From NCBI RefSeq assembly GCF_007859075.1, contig NZ_VOAK01000026.1, forward strand, positions 99,481-163,480: DNA of 64,000 nt, read 5' to 3'. Origin of the DNA: Gemmobacter aquaticus (GTDB lineage: Bacteria; Pseudomonadota; Alphaproteobacteria; Rhodobacterales; Rhodobacteraceae). The position numbers and the translations under genes were made by a program. Positions 34,686 to 43,333 of the stretch are shown here, one piece after another (position 1 is the stretch's first letter; each line of letters opens with the position of its first letter). The notes under the pieces are model-generated. The model was not told the DNA's origin. It searched no databases and worked only from the letters and a program-made list of their open reading frames with translations.

Positions 34686-36071
34686 TCAAATGTTCGGCAA
34701 AAGTGGCTCAGGCGCGTTCAAAAGCATGGCAGCTACTGCAGCAAGCCCGTGGCGCAGCTCTTCCGTCCGGGTCGAACCAAGGGCTATGCGAATCGATTCC
34801 TGTCGCCAGCGGTCTGACGCGCGGAAGGCGCTGCCCGAAGCAACCGCCACGCCGCGCAGCCGGGCCTGAGCCGCAAAGCTCTCTTCCGTCCAGCCATCGG
34901 GCAGGCGGAGCCAGAGGTGCAGGCTGTTGCGGTGGCAGTGCGGCATTGCCGCGCCCAGGACATCGGCCGCAACATCATGACGTTCGGCCATCGCACGGGC
35001 CTGCCAGGCTGCCAGATCGGTGACGGTTCCGTCTGATACCCAGTGCGACAGAAGGTCGGCCATGGGCGGGGTCGCCATCCAGTTCGCGACAAGATGGCGA
35101 TTGGCCATCGCCGTGGCATGGCGCGTCGGCGCATGCAGATAGGCCATCCGCATCCCAGGCACCGTGATCTTGGTAAAGCCGCAGATATGCAGCGTCCGTT
35201 CGGGCGCCAGCGCGGCAAAGGGCGGCGCGCGATCCGGGATCATGACATTCAGGATATCGTTTTCAATGATCGCAAGGTCATGTCTGTGGCAGACCTCGAC
35301 CAGTTCAGACCGCCGGTCTGTCGGCATGATCATGGCTAAGGGGTTGATAACATTTGGCTGCAAATAGACCGCGCGGATCATCCCTTTGCGGGCAGCTTCA
35401 TGCAGGGCGGCGGGCAGCATGCCGGATGCGTCCATTGCTACCCCTTCAAGGTGCAGCCCCAGATAGCTGCAAAGGGGCATAAGCGTGTGGTGGGTCAGCA
35501 TCTCGGCCGCGATGCCCGATCCGGGCGGCGCTACGCTCATCACTGCTGCGGTGATAGCGGGGGTTGCCCCGTTGGTCAGTGCGATGCCCTGCTCCTCTGC
35601 CGGAACGCCCTGCCGGATCAGCCAGTTGGCTGCGACTTCACGGTGATAGGGCATCACCATATTGGGCCGGAATGACAAGGCCGACGGCGCGGCAAGGTTT
35701 TCGGCGAGCCATGCAAACCCTTGACGCATCCGGTCAAGATGCACAGCCTCGACGACCGGCTTCAGGATAGAGAGGTCCACAATCTCGCCCGGACGTTCTG
35801 GCAGATAGGGCTGCCGTGCCTCGGCGCCGGGTCCCAGAACGAACGAGCCGCGACCAACCTCTCCGGCGATCAGTCCGCGGCGGATCAGCTCGTCATAGGC
35901 GCGGCTGACGGTTTGCACCGACAGACCCAGCAGATCGGCCAGCTTGCGGTGTGGCATCAACCGGGTGCCAATCGGCAACTCGCCTGATTCAATGGCGCGG
36001 GCAAACTGCTCGGCCAATGACAGGTAGGCCGGGCGCGTCAGGTTGGCGGGGTTGGGCATCCAGTTTGTCAT
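34686..36071 (-). CDS. enuR: EnuR, MocR-type regulator of ectoine use
   Basis: Predicted 461-aa protein: a GntR winged helix at residues 15-80 (RLMPHRKLADLLGLSVQTVS) fused to an aminotransferase-like domain with the PLP lysine in CGFTKITVPGMR. EnuR represses ectoine uptake and catabolic genes and is released by N-alpha-acetyl-diaminobutyrate bound to its PLP. I place the start at ATG 36071 (MTNWMPNPANL); upstream in-frame codons overlap the operator region. No ribosome site precedes it, so the mRNA may be leaderless. It lies upstream of ehuA, divergent from asnC. Confidence 0.9.
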   Translation of the reverse strand: MTNWMPNPANLTRPAYLSLAEQFARAIESGELPIGTRLMPHRKLADLLGLSVQTVSRAYDELIRRGLIAGEVGRGSFVLGPGAEARQPYLPERPGEIVDLSILKPVVEAVHLDRMRQGFAWLAENLAAPSALSFRPNMVMPYHREVAANWLIRQGVPAEEQGIALTNGATPAITAAVMSVAPPGSGIAAEMLTHHTLMPLCSYLGLHLEGVAMDASGMLPAALHEAARKGMIRAVYLQPNVINPLAMIMPTDRRSELVEVCHRHDLAIIENDILNVMIPDRAPPFAALAPERTLHICGFTKITVPGMRMAYLHAPTRHATAMANRHLVANWMATPPMADLLSHWVSDGTVTDLAAWQARAMAERHDVAADVLGAAMPHCHRNSLHLWLRLPDGWTEESFAAQARLRGVAVASGSAFRASDRWRQESIRIALGSTRTEELRHGLAAVAAMLLNAPEPLLPNI

Positions 36072-36110
36072 GATTGCAAATGTGGTCAAAATCATATCAA
36101 TCTGCAATCA
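36071..36110. promoter_or_regulatory. enuR-asnC divergent control region
   Basis: TGATTGCA (36071-36078) and TGCAATCA (36103-36110) form a perfect 8-bp inverted repeat with a 24-base centre. Within the centre lies the 14-mer at 36088-36101 shared with the ehuA promoter; on the minus strand it contains TATGAT, a possible -10 for enuR. The outer palindrome could bind the AsnC protein or EnuR. One arm covers the enuR start codon. Confidence 0.5.
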
Positions 36111-36131
36111 GAGAATTGCGGAGTGACCCTG

Positions 36132-36608
36132 ATGAAACTGGACGCCATCGACCTGCGCATCCTTCAGGCGGTGCAACGGGACGGACGGATCACCAAGCTC
36201 AAGCTTGCTGAGGTCGCTGGGCTGTCACCCACGCCCTGCTGGCTCAGGCTTCGCAAACTGGAACAGGCCGGGATCATCGCCGGATGGCATGCCCGTCTCG
36301 CGCCGCGCCGCGTGGCTCCGTTCACCACGGTGCTGGTCGAGGTGGCGCTGGCAAACCACCGGCAAGCCGACTTCGAGCGGTTCGAGCGTGCGGTCATGGA
36401 GATGGAGTCCGTCGTTGCCTGTTGGTCGGTTGGCGGAGGGGTGGACTATTTCCTCAAGGTCGTGGCGCAGGACATCGACGCCTATCAGCGTTTGATCGAC
36501 GGGATGCTGGCCGCCGAAATCGGCATCGACCGGTATTTTACCTACATCGTCACCAAGACGCTGAAGGAGGATGAGCCGCTGCCGATGGCCCTGTTCGGGG
36601 TCAAATAG
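36132..36608 (+). CDS. asnC: AsnC/Lrp family regulator of the ectoine cluster (DoeX type)
   Basis: Predicted 158-aa protein with an Lrp helix-turn-helix (LKLAEVAGLSPTPCWLRLRK) and a C-terminal RAM ligand-binding domain. AsnC-type genes are standard partners of ectoine degradation genes (asnC in Ruegeria, doeX in Halomonas). ATG at 36132 is preceded by GCGGAG; a GTG at 36123 is in frame. It is divergent from enuR and followed by doeC after 120 bases, which include a CTGCAC/GTGCAG mini-hairpin (36693-36709). Confidence 0.88.
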   Translation: MKLDAIDLRILQAVQRDGRITKLKLAEVAGLSPTPCWLRLRKLEQAGIIAGWHARLAPRRVAPFTTVLVEVALANHRQADFERFERAVMEMESVVACWSVGGGVDYFLKVVAQDIDAYQRLIDGMLAAEIGIDRYFTYIVTKTLKEDEPLPMALFGVK

Positions 36609-36728
36609 AGAAAGTCTCTATCTCAGCGCGGTGCGGGGCGCAGTTCGGTCCATGAGGGCGGCCAGCTTTGGTCCCCTTCTCTGGGCTTCTCCCTGCACAG
36701 TGGGTGCAGCCATTCAGGAGATCGTCCG

Positions 36729-38222
36729 ATGAACGCCTGCACCCCGCACAGCACCCACCCTGCGCTTTCCCGCCTGACCGACCGGTCGCTCTTGCGCACG
36801 CTTGGCCATATCGGGGGGCGCTGGACTGCCGCCCCGGATGCCGCCGACTTTACGGTGACCGACCCTGCCTCGGGCGCGCAGGTTGCCCGCGTCGCAGCAC
36901 TTGGCGTGGTCGAGACCAACGCCGCGATTGCCGCCGCCACTGCCGCGTTTCCTGCCTGGCGCGACCGCCTCCCGCAGGACCGCGCCCGCATCCTTCGTAC
37001 CTGGGCGCAGCTCTTGCTGGCCGCGACCGAGGATCTGGCGCTGATCATGACGCTGGAACAGGGCAAGCCCCTGTCCGAAAGCCGGGGCGAGATCGCCTAT
37101 GCGGCCGATTTCCTTGACTGGTATGCAGGCGAGGCACTGCGGATGAACGCCGAGGGCGTGACACCGCATCTGCGTGATGTCGAAATGATCGTGCGGCGCG
37201 AAGCTCTTGGGCCGGTCGGGATCGTGACACCGTGGAACTTTCCTTCGGCCATGATCACCCGCAAGGTTGCGGCGGCTCTGGCGTCCGGTTGCACCTGCGT
37301 CGTGCATCCTTCGGCGGAAACACCGCTCTCCGGGCTTGCGCTGGCCGAACTTGCCGAGCGCGCGGGGCTGCCCGCCGGGGTGATGAACATCGTGCCGGGT
37401 GATGCGGCGACGATCGTTGGCCGGATGTGCACCGATGACAGGCTGCGCGCCATGTCCTTTACCGGCTCGACCGGGATCGGCCGGATGATCGCGGCCCAAT
37501 GTGCACCGACCATGAAACGGCTGGTGATGGAACTTGGCGGCCACGCCCCGCTGATCGTCTTTGCCGATGCCGACATTGACCGCGCGGTCCAGATCGCGAT
37601 GGACGCCAAGTTTGCAACTTCAGGCCAGGATTGCCTTGCTGCGAACCGCATCTATGTGGAGCGCGCGATCCTGCCTGCCTTCACCGCCAGGTTTGCCGAA
37701 CGGATTGCGGCCCTGAAGGTCGGCTCGGGGCTTGAGCCGGACAGCGATATCGGCCCCCTGATGCATGCCCGCGCACTGGCCAAAGTGGCCGAGCAGGTGC
37801 GCGACGCAGTTGCACGGGGCGGCCGGGTGGTGACGGGCGGCGGCGTTCATGCGGACCTGCCGCTGGCCTATCTGCCGACGCTGATCACAGATGCCCCGGA
37901 CGATGCGCTGATCCATCGCGAGGAAACCTTTGGCCCGGTTGCCTCGGTGCTGCCGTTTGACACCGAGGCAGAGGTGATCGCGCGCGCCAATGACACCGAA
38001 TACGGGTTGGCCGCCTATCTCGTCACCCGCAATGGCGCGCGGGCGCTGCGTCTGTCGCGCGCGCTGGAGTTTGGCATGGTCGCCGTGAACCGCGTGAAGA
38101 TCACCGGTGGCCCCATACCCTTCGGGGGCTGGAAGCAGTCAGGTCTGGGGCGCGAAGGCTCGCGCCACGGCATGGAGGCCTTCACCGAACTTAAATACCT
38201 TTGCATCGACACTGCCGCCTGA
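36729..38222 (+). CDS. doeC: aldehyde dehydrogenase of ectoine degradation (aspartate-semialdehyde dehydrogenase DoeC/Ssd)
   Basis: Predicted 497-aa aldehyde dehydrogenase. NAD-binding motif FTGSTGIGRM, general-base glutamate in ELGGHAP (Glu268) and catalytic cysteine in SGQDCLAANR (Cys302), plus PWNFPSAM. Annotation tools would call it succinate-semialdehyde dehydrogenase, but in ectoine clusters it oxidises aspartate semialdehyde to aspartate after DoeD. ATG at 36729 follows CAGGAG. Confidence 0.88.
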   Translation: MNACTPHSTHPALSRLTDRSLLRTLGHIGGRWTAAPDAADFTVTDPASGAQVARVAALGVVETNAAIAAATAAFPAWRDRLPQDRARILRTWAQLLLAATEDLALIMTLEQGKPLSESRGEIAYAADFLDWYAGEALRMNAEGVTPHLRDVEMIVRREALGPVGIVTPWNFPSAMITRKVAAALASGCTCVVHPSAETPLSGLALAELAERAGLPAGVMNIVPGDAATIVGRMCTDDRLRAMSFTGSTGIGRMIAAQCAPTMKRLVMELGGHAPLIVFADADIDRAVQIAMDAKFATSGQDCLAANRIYVERAILPAFTARFAERIAALKVGSGLEPDSDIGPLMHARALAKVAEQVRDAVARGGRVVTGGGVHADLPLAYLPTLITDAPDDALIHREETFGPVASVLPFDTEAEVIARANDTEYGLAAYLVTRNGARALRLSRALEFGMVAVNRVKITGGPIPFGGWKQSGLGREGSRHGMEAFTELKYLCIDTAA

Positions 38223-38240
38223 GGCGGGAAAGGAACCACT

Positions 38241-39614
38241 ATGCTTGACCGTGAAAACGACCTGAACGCCTGGGACCGTGACCACTTTTTCCATCCCTCG
38301 ACCCACATGGGGGCCCATGCGCGCGGCGAAACCCCGCGCCGGGTGATCGCGGGCGGCGAGGGATGCACCATCGTCGACACCAACGGCAAACGCAGCCTCG
38401 ATGCCTTTGCGGGGCTCTACTGTGTCAACGTGGGGTACGGGCGCACCGAGATCGCTGATGCGATTGCCGAGCAAGCCCGTGAACTGGCCTATTATCACGC
38501 CTATGTCGGCCACGGGACCGAGGCCTCGATCACGCTGGCCCGCATGATCATCGAACGTGCGCCCGCACATATGAGCCGGGTCTACTTTGGTCTTTCGGGC
38601 TCGGATGCCAATGAGACCAACATCAAGTTGATCTGGTATTACAACAACATCCTTGGCCGCCCCGAGAAAAAGAAGATCATCTCGCGCTGGCGTGGCTATC
38701 ACGGATCGGGCGTGATGACCGGATCGTTGACGGGTCTGCACCTGTTCCACACGGCCTTTGACCTGCCGCGCGCGCCGATCCTGCACACCGAAGCGCCATA
38801 TTACTTCCGCCGCGAGGACCGCTCGATGACGGAAGAGCAGTTCAGCGCCCATTGCGCGGCGAAGCTTGAGGAGATGATCCTTGCCGAAGGGCCGGACACA
38901 GTCGCCGCCTTCATCGGCGAGCCGATCCTTGGCACCGGGGGCATCGTGCCGCCGCCCGCAGGATACTGGGCAGCCATTCAGGCGGTGCTGAAGAAGTATG
39001 ACATCCTGCTGGTCGCCGATGAGGTGGTGACGGGCTTTGGCCGCTTGGGCACGATGTTCGGATCGGTGCACTACGGGATGGAGCCCGACCTGATCACCAT
39101 CGCCAAGGGGCTGACCTCGGCCTATGCACCGCTGTCGGGATCGATCATATCGAACCGCATGTGGGATGTGCTGGTGCAGGGGTCGGATCAGCTTGGGCCG
39201 ATCGGTCACGGCTGGACCTACTCTGCCCATCCGGTCTGCGCTGCGGCCGGTGTCGCCAACCTCAAGCTGATCGACGAGCTGGGTCTGGTGCAGAATGCCG
39301 GTGATACCGGGGCCTATTTCCGCAAGGCGCTGACGGATGCGCTGGCAGGACATCGCAACGTGGGTGAGGTGCGCGGCGACGGGCTGATGGCTGCGGTGGA
39401 ATTCGTCGACGACAAGGACGATCGCCGTTTCTTTGATCCCGCGCGGAAAGTGGGGCCCGCCATCGCGGCCGCCTTGCTGGAAGAGGGGGTCATCGGTCGC
39501 GCCATGCCGCAGGGCGATATCCTGGGCTTTGCCCCGCCGCTTTGCCTGACTCGGGCCGAGGCGGATACGGTCGTCAGGGCCGCCGAGCGTGCAGTGCGCA
39601 AGGTTCTCGGCTGA
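38241..39614 (+). CDS. doeD: class III aminotransferase (diaminobutyrate aminotransferase, DoeD/Atf)
   Basis: Predicted 457-aa PLP enzyme with class III features: FGLSGSDANETNIKL, LLVADEVVTGFGR and the PLP lysine in LITIAKGLTSAYAP (about K289). In this setting it transaminates L-2,4-diaminobutyrate to aspartate semialdehyde. ATG at 38241 follows AAAGGAACCACT, 18 bases after doeC. A strong hairpin at 39648-39683 ends the unit. Confidence 0.9.
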   Translation: MLDRENDLNAWDRDHFFHPSTHMGAHARGETPRRVIAGGEGCTIVDTNGKRSLDAFAGLYCVNVGYGRTEIADAIAEQARELAYYHAYVGHGTEASITLARMIIERAPAHMSRVYFGLSGSDANETNIKLIWYYNNILGRPEKKKIISRWRGYHGSGVMTGSLTGLHLFHTAFDLPRAPILHTEAPYYFRREDRSMTEEQFSAHCAAKLEEMILAEGPDTVAAFIGEPILGTGGIVPPPAGYWAAIQAVLKKYDILLVADEVVTGFGRLGTMFGSVHYGMEPDLITIAKGLTSAYAPLSGSIISNRMWDVLVQGSDQLGPIGHGWTYSAHPVCAAAGVANLKLIDELGLVQNAGDTGAYFRKALTDALAGHRNVGEVRGDGLMAAVEFVDDKDDRRFFDPARKVGPAIAAALLEEGVIGRAMPQGDILGFAPPLCLTRAEADTVVRAAERAVRKVLG

Positions 39615-39647
39615 CGCAAATCTTTCGGTCGGGCAGCATGCAACCCA

Positions 39648-39683
39648 CCCATTGCCTGATGGCTTTCGCCGTCAGGCAATGGG
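39648..39683 (+). terminator. hairpin terminator after doeD
   Basis: CCCATTGCCTGA at 39648-39659 pairs with TCAGGCAATGGG at 39672-39683. A T-G wobble and a GGC/GCC inner stem extend it to 16 pairs around a TTTC tetraloop. CTTGTCTCGTTCT follows, a weak T-rich tail. It lies 34 bases after the doeD stop, closing the ectoine catabolic arm. Confidence 0.7.
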
Positions 39684-39770
39684 CTTGTCTCGTTCTCTGA
39701 AATGGGCACAGATGGCAGGATGACTGGCGCGGACCGCAGGGCGAACAGTCGCTGACGGGGGAGGGTGGTC

Positions 39771-40718
39771 ATGCGCGCAGTCGAGATCCGCGGCCGACTT
39801 GAACAGCGGCTGCTGCTGACCGCGGTTGCGGCGACGCTCTGTGTCTCGGGTCTTGGCTTTCTCTTCGGTCTGTTGACCGGGTCGTTCTCTATCCTTTTCG
39901 ATGGTGTCTATGCGCTGATTGACGCAACCATGGGGGCGCTCGCCTTGCTGGTTGCGCGGCTCATCCTGCGGGATGCCTTGAAGCATGACGAAGAGGCACC
40001 GGGCCGGGTGCGCTATCAGTACGGCTTCTGGCATCTGGAGCCGATGGTGCTGGCGCTGAATGCCACGATGCTCACGCTGGCAGCCGGATATGCGCTGGTC
40101 TCGTCGGTCATGCTGATCTTTGAGGGCGGCACTGAGCTGAACTTTGACGCAGCCATCCTCTACACGGTCATCGTCATCGTGATCTGCTTTGCGATGGCCG
40201 CCCGGCAGCGTCGGCAGAACCTCCGCCTTGGGTCAGGCTTTGTGGCGCTGGACGCGAAGGGCTGGCTGATGTCTGGCGCCATCACGCTGGCGCTTCTGGT
40301 GGGCTTTGCGATCGGTCGCGCGCTTGAGGGTACGTCGCTGGCCTGGGTGCAACCCTATGTCGATCCGGTCATTCTGGCGCTGGTCTGTCTGGTCGTGATC
40401 CCCATGCCCTTCGCGGATCTGCGCGAGGCGGTTGCGGGTATCCTGCGGGTGGCCCCGGAAGACCTGGATCACCACGTCCTGACCGTGGCCGCAGCGGCGC
40501 GGGAACGCCACGGGTTTGCCGACAGCTATACCTATGTCGCGCAGGTCGGCCGGGCCACGCTGATTGAGATCCATTTCATCACACCGCCCGGATGGCCCCT
40601 AAGCAGCGTGGCGCAGCTTGATGCCATCCGGCAAGAGGTGGGGGATGCAATCGGCGACGAGGGGCCGAACCGCTGGTTGACGATTTCCTTCACCGAGGAT
40701 CCAGCCTGGGCATTCTGA
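39771..40718 (+). CDS. cation diffusion facilitator family transporter
   Basis: Predicted 315-aa protein with about six helices. FDGVYALIDATMGALAL and YGFWHLEP match the CDF metal-site helix and loop, FVALDAKGWLMSG the fifth-helix site, and a C-terminal cytoplasmic domain follows. CDF proteins export divalent metals such as Zn, Co, Fe or Mn by proton exchange. ATG at 39771 follows GGGGGAGGG. Its last 29 bases overlap the end of the convergent AraC gene. The metal is unknown. Confidence 0.82.
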   Translation: MRAVEIRGRLEQRLLLTAVAATLCVSGLGFLFGLLTGSFSILFDGVYALIDATMGALALLVARLILRDALKHDEEAPGRVRYQYGFWHLEPMVLALNATMLTLAAGYALVSSVMLIFEGGTELNFDAAILYTVIVIVICFAMAARQRRQNLRLGSGFVALDAKGWLMSGAITLALLVGFAIGRALEGTSLAWVQPYVDPVILALVCLVVIPMPFADLREAVAGILRVAPEDLDHHVLTVAAAARERHGFADSYTYVAQVGRATLIEIHFITPPGWPLSSVAQLDAIRQEVGDAIGDEGPNRWLTISFTEDPAWAF

Positions 40719-41763
40719 TCCCGGCATCGGGCATCGGAGTGTGAGGTTCGACCGCCGCTGCACGGACGCTCGTGGGGGTCTGGCCGCTCCACCGGCGAAA
40801 GGTCTCGGCAAAAACGCTGGGCGAGGCAAAGCCGATGGCGCTTGCGATATCGCCAATCGGAAGCTTCGTCAGGGCGAGCAATTCGTTGGCGACTGCAAGG
40901 CGAACCTCATCGCTTAGCGTCGTGAAGTCGGTACCTTCATCCAGAAGTCTGCGCCGGAGTGTGCGTTCGTTGATGCCAAGTCGATGGGCGATATCCGGCA
41001 TCCTTGGTGCCCCATGCAGCAGGGCGCGCCGGATCTCGTTCCTGACCCTGTCCGAAAGGACGAAGACTGACCGCGACGACATTGACGCAATCAGGTTCAG
41101 CATTTCGCGCCGTTTGAGAGGATTGGCGCCAGGAAGTCTTTTGGCCATCGTGGCGGCATCCAGCACCAGGCAGGTCCGCAGCTGATCAAATCGGACAGGC
41201 GTGCGCAAAAGCCGTGAATAGAGCGGGGCATTGGACGGCGCGCTATGGCTGAGTTGGACTTCAAGCGGGCTTGCGCCATTTTGGAGCAGGTGCCGCAGCA
41301 GGCGCACGCCAACACCAACAACGACGTCGTAAAGAACAAAGGCGCCCGGATGTGTCTGTGTGTAGATGCCGTAACCTACGAATTGATCCGGTCCATTGCG
41401 GTGCAGATAGACAATGGCGCCGCTCGAATGGCCCGGCTGAAGCGTTACGAAATCTTCCATGGCTTGCCAAAGGGTGGGGGCGGTCTGCATCAGCGCGCCG
41501 ATCATGCCGTGGTGCTGCATTTCAAAGCGCAGCCCGCAGAGCAAACCGATGTGTTGGCAACCGGTAACCTCGGCAGCGCGATAGAGCAGGTGGAGCAGTC
41601 GCGAAAACTCCAGCCGCAGGTCAGGGCTGACGGCACCAAGATCAACGCCGATCTCGGAGAACAGCGCTGCCGGGTTTGCACCCAACTCTTTAAGTATGCT
41701 CGGAAGTTCGCTCCCGACCCCAAGCCTTTGCATGGCCGCGGAAGGATGCGGGGCCACTAGCAT
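40690..41763 (-). CDS. AraC family transcriptional regulator (arabinose-binding-domain type)
   Basis: Predicted 357-aa regulator with an OruR-type N-terminal domain (residues 25-210) and a C-terminal AraC domain (about 255-340: LGINERTLRRRLLDEG, then IGFASPSVFAETFRRWSG). ATG at 41763 follows TTGAGGACAATC; the frame continues open upstream but is not family-like. It is divergent from the DUF1254 gene at 41842, which it probably controls. It resembles the regulator at 4647 in architecture. Confidence 0.87.
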   Translation of the reverse strand: MLVAPHPSAAMQRLGVGSELPSILKELGANPAALFSEIGVDLGAVSPDLRLEFSRLLHLLYRAAEVTGCQHIGLLCGLRFEMQHHGMIGALMQTAPTLWQAMEDFVTLQPGHSSGAIVYLHRNGPDQFVGYGIYTQTHPGAFVLYDVVVGVGVRLLRHLLQNGASPLEVQLSHSAPSNAPLYSRLLRTPVRFDQLRTCLVLDAATMAKRLPGANPLKRREMLNLIASMSSRSVFVLSDRVRNEIRRALLHGAPRMPDIAHRLGINERTLRRRLLDEGTDFTTLSDEVRLAVANELLALTKLPIGDIASAIGFASPSVFAETFRRWSGQTPTSVRAAAVEPHTPMPDAGIRMPRLDPR

Positions 41764-41841
41764 GATTGTCCTCAAAACCAAAGCCGCAATCAAATCATTG
41801 GGATATCGTTGCGCAGATTCCAAGACAAAAAGGATTGCACC

Positions 41842-43275
41842 ATGTCCCTGACCAGACGCACCTTTGCCCTTAGCGCAACCAGCCTGATTGCGATGGCCGC
41901 CGCCAGCGGTCGTGCGCTTGCCGAGAACGACAGCCCGATCCTGGGCCTTATCGAAGGTACAGACGAATTCGCGACCGCTTCGGACGCATACATATTCGGC
42001 TATCCGCTGGTCACGATGGAGATGACGCGCCGCATCATCACGAACGTGGCCGCACCCGAAGGGACACGTGGGCCGATGGGATCGTTGATCAGGGTCAGGT
42101 CCTATCCGGATGCAAGCTACCGCGACATCACCGCCCCGAATGCCGATACACTTTATACAACGGCCTTCTTCGATGTCGGGGACGAGCCATGGGTTCTGGA
42201 TCAGCCTGACATGGGCGACCGCTTCTTCCTGCTGCCGATGCTGTCGGGCTGGACGGATGTGTTTCAGGTGCCGGGCAGCCGCACCACGGGCGGGGCGGCC
42301 AAGACATTCCTGATCACCGGTCCGGGGTGGAGCGGAACCGTTCCCGATGGCATGACCGAATTGAAGGCCCCGACCGCGATGGTCTGGCTTCTGGGCCGCA
42401 TCTACTGCACCGGCACGCCCGAGGACTATGAGGCTGTCCACAAGCTGCAGGATGCCTTCAAGCTGCAGCCACTGAGCACCTGGGGCAGCGACTATACGCC
42501 CCCCGCCGGCAAGGTGGATGCGTCAATCGACATGAAGACACCAACCCGCGATCAGGTGAACGCAATGTCGGCGGCAGATTACTTCACGCTGCTGGCCGAG
42601 TTGATGAAGCGCAATCCGCCCGCAGCGGCCGATGCGCCTGCGCTCGAGGTCTTTGCCGGCATGGGCCTCGTTCCCGGCCAGCCATTCGACCCCACGGCGG
42701 TCAGTTCTGTGATTGATGACAAGCTCCCCAAGGTTTCCTATGGCCGCATCATGGCGCATTTCATCGACTCGGACGGTGACATGACGCGCGAGAATGGCTG
42801 GTCCTTCACCACGAAGGCCGGCACCTATGGCACGAACTATATCCAGCGCGCGCTGATCACCGCGATCGGCCTTGGCGCCAACCGGCCGCAGGACGCGATC
42901 TACCCGACCTCGCTGAAGCCCAACAAGATTGAAAGCTACAGCGGTGAGAACAAGTACACGCTCGTCTTCCCCAAAGGGCAGCTGCCCCCCGTCAAAGGCT
43001 TCTGGTCGTTGACCATGTATGACGAGAACATGTTCTTCGTCGCCAATCCGATCAACCGCTACTCGATGAGTGTGCGGACCAATCCGACCTATGGCGCGGA
43101 TGGGTCGCTGACAATCTACATCCAGAAGGACAGCCCCGGCAAAGATCTCGAGGCCAACTGGCTTCCCGCGCCGGAAGGCAAGTTCCACCTCATGCTGCGC
43201 TTGTACTGGCCCGACGAGAACACGCCCTCGATCATCGACGGTTCGTGGAAGATCCCGCCGGTCGAAAAAGTCTGA
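41842..43275 (+). CDS. DUF1254/DUF1214 domain exported protein
   Basis: Predicted 477-aa protein. The N-terminus MSLTRRTFALSATSLIAM looks like a twin-arginine signal, cleaved near RALAEN. Residues 55-190 match DUF1254 (IFGYPLVTMEMTRR, then NADTLYTTAFFDV) and residues 335-450 match DUF1214 (PPVKGFWSLTMYDENMFF). Function is unestablished. ATG at 41842 follows AAAAAGGATTGCACC. It is divergent from an AraC gene and ends at a bidirectional hairpin. Confidence 0.88.
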   Translation: MSLTRRTFALSATSLIAMAAASGRALAENDSPILGLIEGTDEFATASDAYIFGYPLVTMEMTRRIITNVAAPEGTRGPMGSLIRVRSYPDASYRDITAPNADTLYTTAFFDVGDEPWVLDQPDMGDRFFLLPMLSGWTDVFQVPGSRTTGGAAKTFLITGPGWSGTVPDGMTELKAPTAMVWLLGRIYCTGTPEDYEAVHKLQDAFKLQPLSTWGSDYTPPAGKVDASIDMKTPTRDQVNAMSAADYFTLLAELMKRNPPAAADAPALEVFAGMGLVPGQPFDPTAVSSVIDDKLPKVSYGRIMAHFIDSDGDMTRENGWSFTTKAGTYGTNYIQRALITAIGLGANRPQDAIYPTSLKPNKIESYSGENKYTLVFPKGQLPPVKGFWSLTMYDENMFFVANPINRYSMSVRTNPTYGADGSLTIYIQKDSPGKDLEANWLPAPEGKFHLMLRLYWPDENTPSIIDGSWKIPPVEKV

Positions 43276-43288
43276 GACCAACCACCGT

Positions 43289-43324
43289 CTTGCGGCCCTT
43301 GGCAGTCGTTGCGGGGGCCGCAAG
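43289..43324. terminator. hairpin between convergent DUF1254 and CPBP genes
   Basis: CTTGCGGCCC at 43289-43298 pairs perfectly with GGGCCGCAAG at 43315-43324 around a 16-base loop. It lies 14 bases after the DUF1254 stop and nine before the CPBP stop on the other strand, so it is probably a bidirectional terminator. There is no T-tract. Confidence 0.55.
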
Positions 43325-43333
43325 GCAAATGGG

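Noticed and set aside
41764..42441. In-frame upstream extension of the AraC gene at 40690-41763
   Set aside because: It runs antisense to the DUF1254 gene, and the ATG at 41763 has a good ribosome site GAGGA and family-like N-terminus.
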